Shown piece after piece: positions 19,496 through 23,258 of a stretch of DNA of 23,258 nucleotides (position 1 is its first letter; the number at the start of each line of letters is the position of its first letter). The stretch is from NCBI GenBank assembly GCA_036897095.1, contig JAYMSP010002617.1, positions 1 to 23,258 on the forward strand, read 5' to 3'. This DNA comes from Plantago elongata (lineage: Eukaryota; Streptophyta; Magnoliopsida; Lamiales; Plantaginaceae). Below the pieces are notes generated by a model. The model was not told where the DNA came from. It saw only the letters and a program-made list of their open reading frames with translations, and searched no databases. Both the position numbers and the translations under genes were made by a program.

Positions 19496-20315
19496 TTGAC
19501 TGCCGCGGTCTGGGCATGCTCTCATGTGGCCGGAGAGAGGGCTGAGATTGACCTCAGCTATCGAAGTCTGAGGCGAGTGTTAAAGATCTGGAGGGGAAGT
19601 ACCGAGAGTGCAAGAAGAAGTACCTAACGCGCTCTCAGATCTCCATATATCGAATGAGAATCTTTAGGCTTTAGCACGCGACTTGGTCCAGGTCCGGATT
19701 GAGCGGGAAAATTTGGAGAATGGTTGCGGGGAGATTCTGGAGTTGTTCCGGAGTTTCAAGGAGCAGATGCTCGAGAATATCCTACACACCCGGGTAAAGG
19801 CTGTCAAGGACTTCTTGTGCTTCGCTTCTTGCAAGTACTTTCTGATGTGCTTGATGGATGACGCTTGGGCGATGGGTTTTGCGGCTGCGGTTGGTCAACT
19901 CAAGATGAAGGAGATGCTCCCGAGTGACTTCGACCCGAAGAGCACGGGCTTAAGTGCTTATAACAATGTTGATGGCACTCGCTTCACCGGTGAGCCTCTT
20001 GATGATGCCGAGCTAATGAGTGATGAGTTCTCCGAGCTGGTTGCCATGGAAACTTCGGAGCTGAAGTTCAGTCATGGGGGCCCTTTTATGCCGAAGTTTA
20101 TACCCGAAGTGTTGCTCTAGCATCTCCTTGTTCCCCTAAAGGACTATGTTGCGCACAACCAAGACTGGTTGAATCTTCCTGGTCCGATTCTTGGACATCC
20201 GGATCTAAATCTGATGGAGCGCACTCTGGTGTATGTTGAGGAGATGAGAAAAGAGCATGAAGCCCGGAAGGCTAAGAAGGCTACTGGTGAGGGAAGTTCC
20301 AAGGCCTCTGAATGA

Positions 20316-20845
20316 AGCAGGAATTTGAAGGCGCAGTATGCTTCGTGAATCTTGTATGGTCTTCGGACCTTAAAACAATCTTTATTTTTCTTCACACTTT
20401 GATCTTTTGTCGAATATTTGTCATGTATGTTCTAACTTCGGATGACGAAGCCTCGGCTTCCTAACTGCTTTGTTTTGGGTGCTCCAATATGAATATCCGT
20501 CGAATATTTCCAACTATTAATGATTCGGAGAATTACCTGTATGCTTGGATATTTTGCTTTCGCTAACTGTTTGCGAAGTATGATCATTGTCTTATCTTCT
20601 TCGAATTGTTTTGTTTGGATAGTATTATGATATACCCGAACGTTCATGAAGTGTGTGGTTTACAAGTCATTTTTTAGTTCGAAATATATCACATCCGAAG
20701 CTCTTGTATTCGAGACTAAATACGTTCGATAGTGAATGAGACAATCCTTGAGAAAGATAGCCATTGTATTGATTTGACGGAAATACAATTACAAACGGTC
20801 GGATCAAAAAAGACTTCGGACAACACTAAAACGAAGCAAAACATA
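20316..20845. other. Shared 3' region between the two convergent genes
   Basis: About 530 bp without a credible ORF, between the TGA of the plus-strand gene and the TAG ending the minus-strand integrase. It is rich in CTTCGGA/TCCGAAG and CGAATAT motifs. It would be the 3' UTR of both genes; no clear terminator or polyadenylation hexamer is decisive. Confidence 0.5.
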
Positions 20846-21640
20846 CTAAGCATAAAACTTCTGCAAATTTCTAGGATTCCAGGTTCTTTTAAGCAATCTT
20901 CCTTCGAGATCCTCCATCTCGAAGCTTCCATTGCTTCTAACTCCGATGACTTTGTACGGACCTTCCCAGTTTGGTTTGAGTTTTTCGACATGATTGAGGA
21001 TGTCGGCTCTCCTTAGGACCAAGACTCCAATCTGAATGTCTTTTTTGCACACATTTTTATTGTAGGTCTGAGCAATAGAGTCTTGGTACCTCAGGATGTG
21101 GGCCAGGGAGGATTCTCTCTTGTGTTCGAGGAGTTCAAGCTCGTATATCTGAGCGGCCTCATTATCTTCGGGTTGGTACTGTTGGATTCTCTGTGTTTCC
21201 ACGATGAATTTCGAATGTATGACGGCTTCGGGGCCATACACCATGGAGAATGGAGTTTCTCGGGTGGCGGTCCTCGGAGTGGTCCAATGAGCCCAAAGAC
21301 ACCATCTAAATCTTCAATCCAGCTTCCTTGGAATGTCTTGAGCCTCTTCTCAAGAATTCTCACAATGGTTCGGTTAGTAGACTCCACATGTCCATTTGCT
21401 TTGGCTTACCCAATCGAAGTAAAGTGCTGTTCTATTTTCCAAGATTTGCACCATTCTTCGAGCTTGTGTCCGGATAACTGGGCTCCATTGTCCGAAACGA
21501 GGATTCTAGGTAATCCGAAGCGGCATATAATGTTCTTCCAAATGAAGGTTCGGACGTAGGCTTCTGTTTTCATATAAAACTTTATAGATTGATTAGTAGC
21601 ATGTGAAGCAAGAAAAGCTACTGAAGTAGTATTGTTCATT
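20846..21640 (-). pseudogene. Ty3/gypsy integrase fragment (catalytic core end and C-terminal domain)
   Basis: On the minus strand the sequence opens near 21580 with EAYVRTFIWKNIICRFGLPR, then VSDNGAQ with the second catalytic Asp. The catalytic Glu follows in NGHVESTNR, exactly 35 residues later as in the DD35E signature, with one in-frame TAA (21404-21406) between. After a frameshift near 21290 it continues MVYGPEAVI through DILNHVEKLKPNWEGPYKV, the GPY-type C-terminal module, and ends NLQKFYA, TAG at 20846. The first catalytic Asp, the zinc-binding part, RT, RNase H and protease are missing, cut off near 21580-21640. FIWKNIICRFG-type sequence fits plant Tat-lineage gypsy elements. The integrase would insert the element's cDNA into chromosomes; this copy is dead. 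Confidence 0.88.
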
Positions 21641-23258
21641 GTAAAGCAAGAAGATTAATATTAATTGGTAAGCTGGTAGATTAACTTAGTAATCTCTGTT
21701 AGTATGTTCTCTGTTAGTATATAGATAATAAGTTTATGGACATATCACACGATGTTGTGGATGAGGAGTACAAATTTAATTGTGCATGCGTATGAGGTGT
21801 CCTAAAAATTGATGCTTTTGTGAGGCAGGATGATGATATCTCCATTTACCTCTTAAAAAGTTCATTTTCTGTTAAGTAGGGATGGGGTAAGGTGAATATG
21901 TTTTAATGTAAAGCATGTGGTGTTGTGGTTTGCTGCGTGTAACTATTCAATGGCATTTCGTATGCACATAATTTTGATCATATTAAATGTATTTTATTAA
22001 ATTCTTATGGCCTTTCGAAACTCTTCCGAGACTTTTTCGAAACATATCGAGAATTTTAAAAATCAAGATGGTTACTCGAAGCGAGATTTTAATAAATGAT
22101 ATAACTAGAGTTGCCTGGCTAACAAGTTACTAAGTTAATCTCATCTAAAAAAAAAGTTTTACTGGTCTCTAATGGATGGACCAATGATATAAGATCATGT
22201 AAATTGGTGCAAAAAGGAAAAAGATGTGATTATAATTTAGTTAAAATTGAATTAATTACTAGTACTAATTTCAATTAAAACGTCAAATTGCGTCCGATCA
22301 TCGATTACTTTATTGCTCAATTGCTTGTTTAATTTATATGCTTTCCACTCTTCTTCCATTGTTAATCTTGCGATTCATATTTAAAATAAGATCTTATTGG
22401 GTTGCGACGACAATTAAAAGTTTTTTTTCTTAACACAATATAAGAGTGTTTAAAAGTTGAAATTAATCAAATTACAATTATGAATATACCTTTTAATTAT
22501 GAGTTTAAAAAATAAAAATCATAAAATTTAGAATTGTCGGAATATTGTAAATATTTTTTGCTACTTGTAAATGTTGAAAATAACATGAAAATCAGTACAG
22601 TCTGACGACACATGAAGCATAAAGTTTGATTCGTCATGTCGAATTTCCGGCTCTTTCTTTTCCTATGCATAGATTTATTTCCAATAAATCAATTATAAAT
22701 GCTCTAAGAACTCTAGTATTGATATTGGGAGATTTGAGCTTGGTTATTCATCTATGTAATCACATACAACTAAAGCGTTTACACTCTAAGATTAGAGATC
22801 CAAATTAATGATTCATATATTTGCAATTCTCTTTCTTATGATTGTTTAATGTGTGTTTTAATTCCACATGTGTAGCATAAGTAGCTAATATCTTCGTGAA
22901 TGTGGTAAAATGTGATGATTCACATGTATTAGGATTAAGCTTGAATTCATTCAATTCTCGAAAACCTTTTAATTCAATTCACTAGTCTTGAAGTATAATC
23001 AAGTTCACAATAATTTTTATAATTTTATATATTATATTGTGACCGCTATTTATTAAAAGAATAATTAATGTTTAATATTGTTGTTACTTTGTTATATATT
23101 AAATTTTCAAAATTACAAAAATGTGATTTGATGTTTAATTTATAAAAGAGAAAAGTAGTAATAAGATAAACCACTTACGAAGAATTGAGCCAATCGTCAA
23201 CCTGAAAATGTAGTATAATAAGTTTGACTATCAATTAAATAATATATTTTCACAATCC
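21641..23258. other. AT-rich sequence without recognisable genes
   Basis: This 1.6-kb stretch is strongly AT-rich with only short chance ORFs. CTGTTAGTAT occurs twice close together (about 21696-21705 and 21711-21720). A run of short palindromic AT motifs follows. I see no LTR ends, inverted repeats or RNA genes. It may be the flank into which the element was truncated. Confidence 0.6.

Larger units (their letters stand above)
17371..20315 (+). pseudogene. Decayed Transposase_28-like 'gypsy-type transposon' protein gene (antisense extra ORF)
   Basis: It starts MSDSDSQNVREGQSYGFEPE, continues after a frame change (about 17600-17690) through PPEVGFLCRNLGYNTHIRPY and an acidic stretch to DGR-like YEIKYPR. 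It then has the block typical of this family: YEASLYCGWRLP, a gap, FNDLGLSP, IHLTTANFQRLFEVKA, YYSFLVRPGY, VKWWKRYFFV and WTFPKKFSLA. After an intron (18823-18944) come a charged linker and coiled-coil-like segments, a second intron (19411-19495; AAG|GTTAGT...TTTCAG), and a C-terminal domain (19683-20315) ending EARKAKKATGEGSSKASE, TGA. In-frame stops lie at 18135, 18312, 18354 and 20118, with frameshifts near 17600, 19200 and 19560. The family is known from plant gypsy elements; its function is unknown. Gene 3' end converges on the minus-strand integrase. Confidence 0.65.

Noticed and set aside
20846..21016. Plus-strand ORFs antisense to the integrase (20732-21016, 21083-21559)
   Set aside because: Shadows of the minus-strand integrase, which has clear DD35E and GPY motifs.

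Overview
The window is repeat-rich nuclear DNA from a flowering plant, most likely a eudicot. The evidence is plant-type LTR retrotransposon signatures (an initiator-Met tRNA primer site, TG...CA LTR ends, Ty3/gypsy integrase), a plant hAT transposon with an 8-bp target duplication, short AT-rich GT-AG introns, and AT-rich background. I see no intact host gene, no rRNA or tRNA, and nothing bacterial. Nearly all coding sequence is broken by stops and frameshifts. The species cannot be told from the sequence.

Left part (1-11463): the oldest layer appears to be a minus-strand retroelement. Its probable 3' LTR ends at 1142, followed by a polypurine tract at 1143-1156 and a 3' untranslated stretch to 1566. 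Its long decayed ORF reads from about 11463 down to 6126 on the minus strand. The ORF has no visible reverse transcriptase, protease or integrase, and carries a run of short introns at 8868-9763. A second element (1567-6125, plus strand) is inserted near the end of that ORF. It has two LTRs around only 211 bp of internal sequence, with a tRNA-Met-type primer site and a polypurine tract. A third element, a 1081-bp non-autonomous hAT transposon (4545-5625), sits inside the right-hand LTR, with perfect 8-bp target duplications and 44-bp terminal inverted repeats. Inside the hAT is gene-like DNA, apparently from one or two host genes.

Middle (11464-16676): about 1.8 kb of AT-rich sequence with no gene, then a 3.4-kb minus-strand LTR-like unit (13276-16676). 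It starts and ends TGTAAC...GTTACA, has a good minus-strand TATA box at 15991-15998, and contains several internal tandem repeats.

Right part (16677-21640): a plus-strand intron-containing gene (17371-20315, leader intron 17051-17369) resembling the 'putative gypsy-type transposon' (Transposase_28-like) proteins. It converges on a minus-strand fragment of Ty3/gypsy integrase (20846-21640). The arrangement matches Tat-lineage gypsy elements that carry an extra ORF antisense to pol, between integrase and the 3' LTR. The final 1.6 kb (21641-23258) is AT-rich and holds nothing I can identify.

The strongest leads are the hAT with captured gene sequence, the phase-0 intron array inside a retroelement ORF, and the intron-bearing antisense gene facing the integrase.
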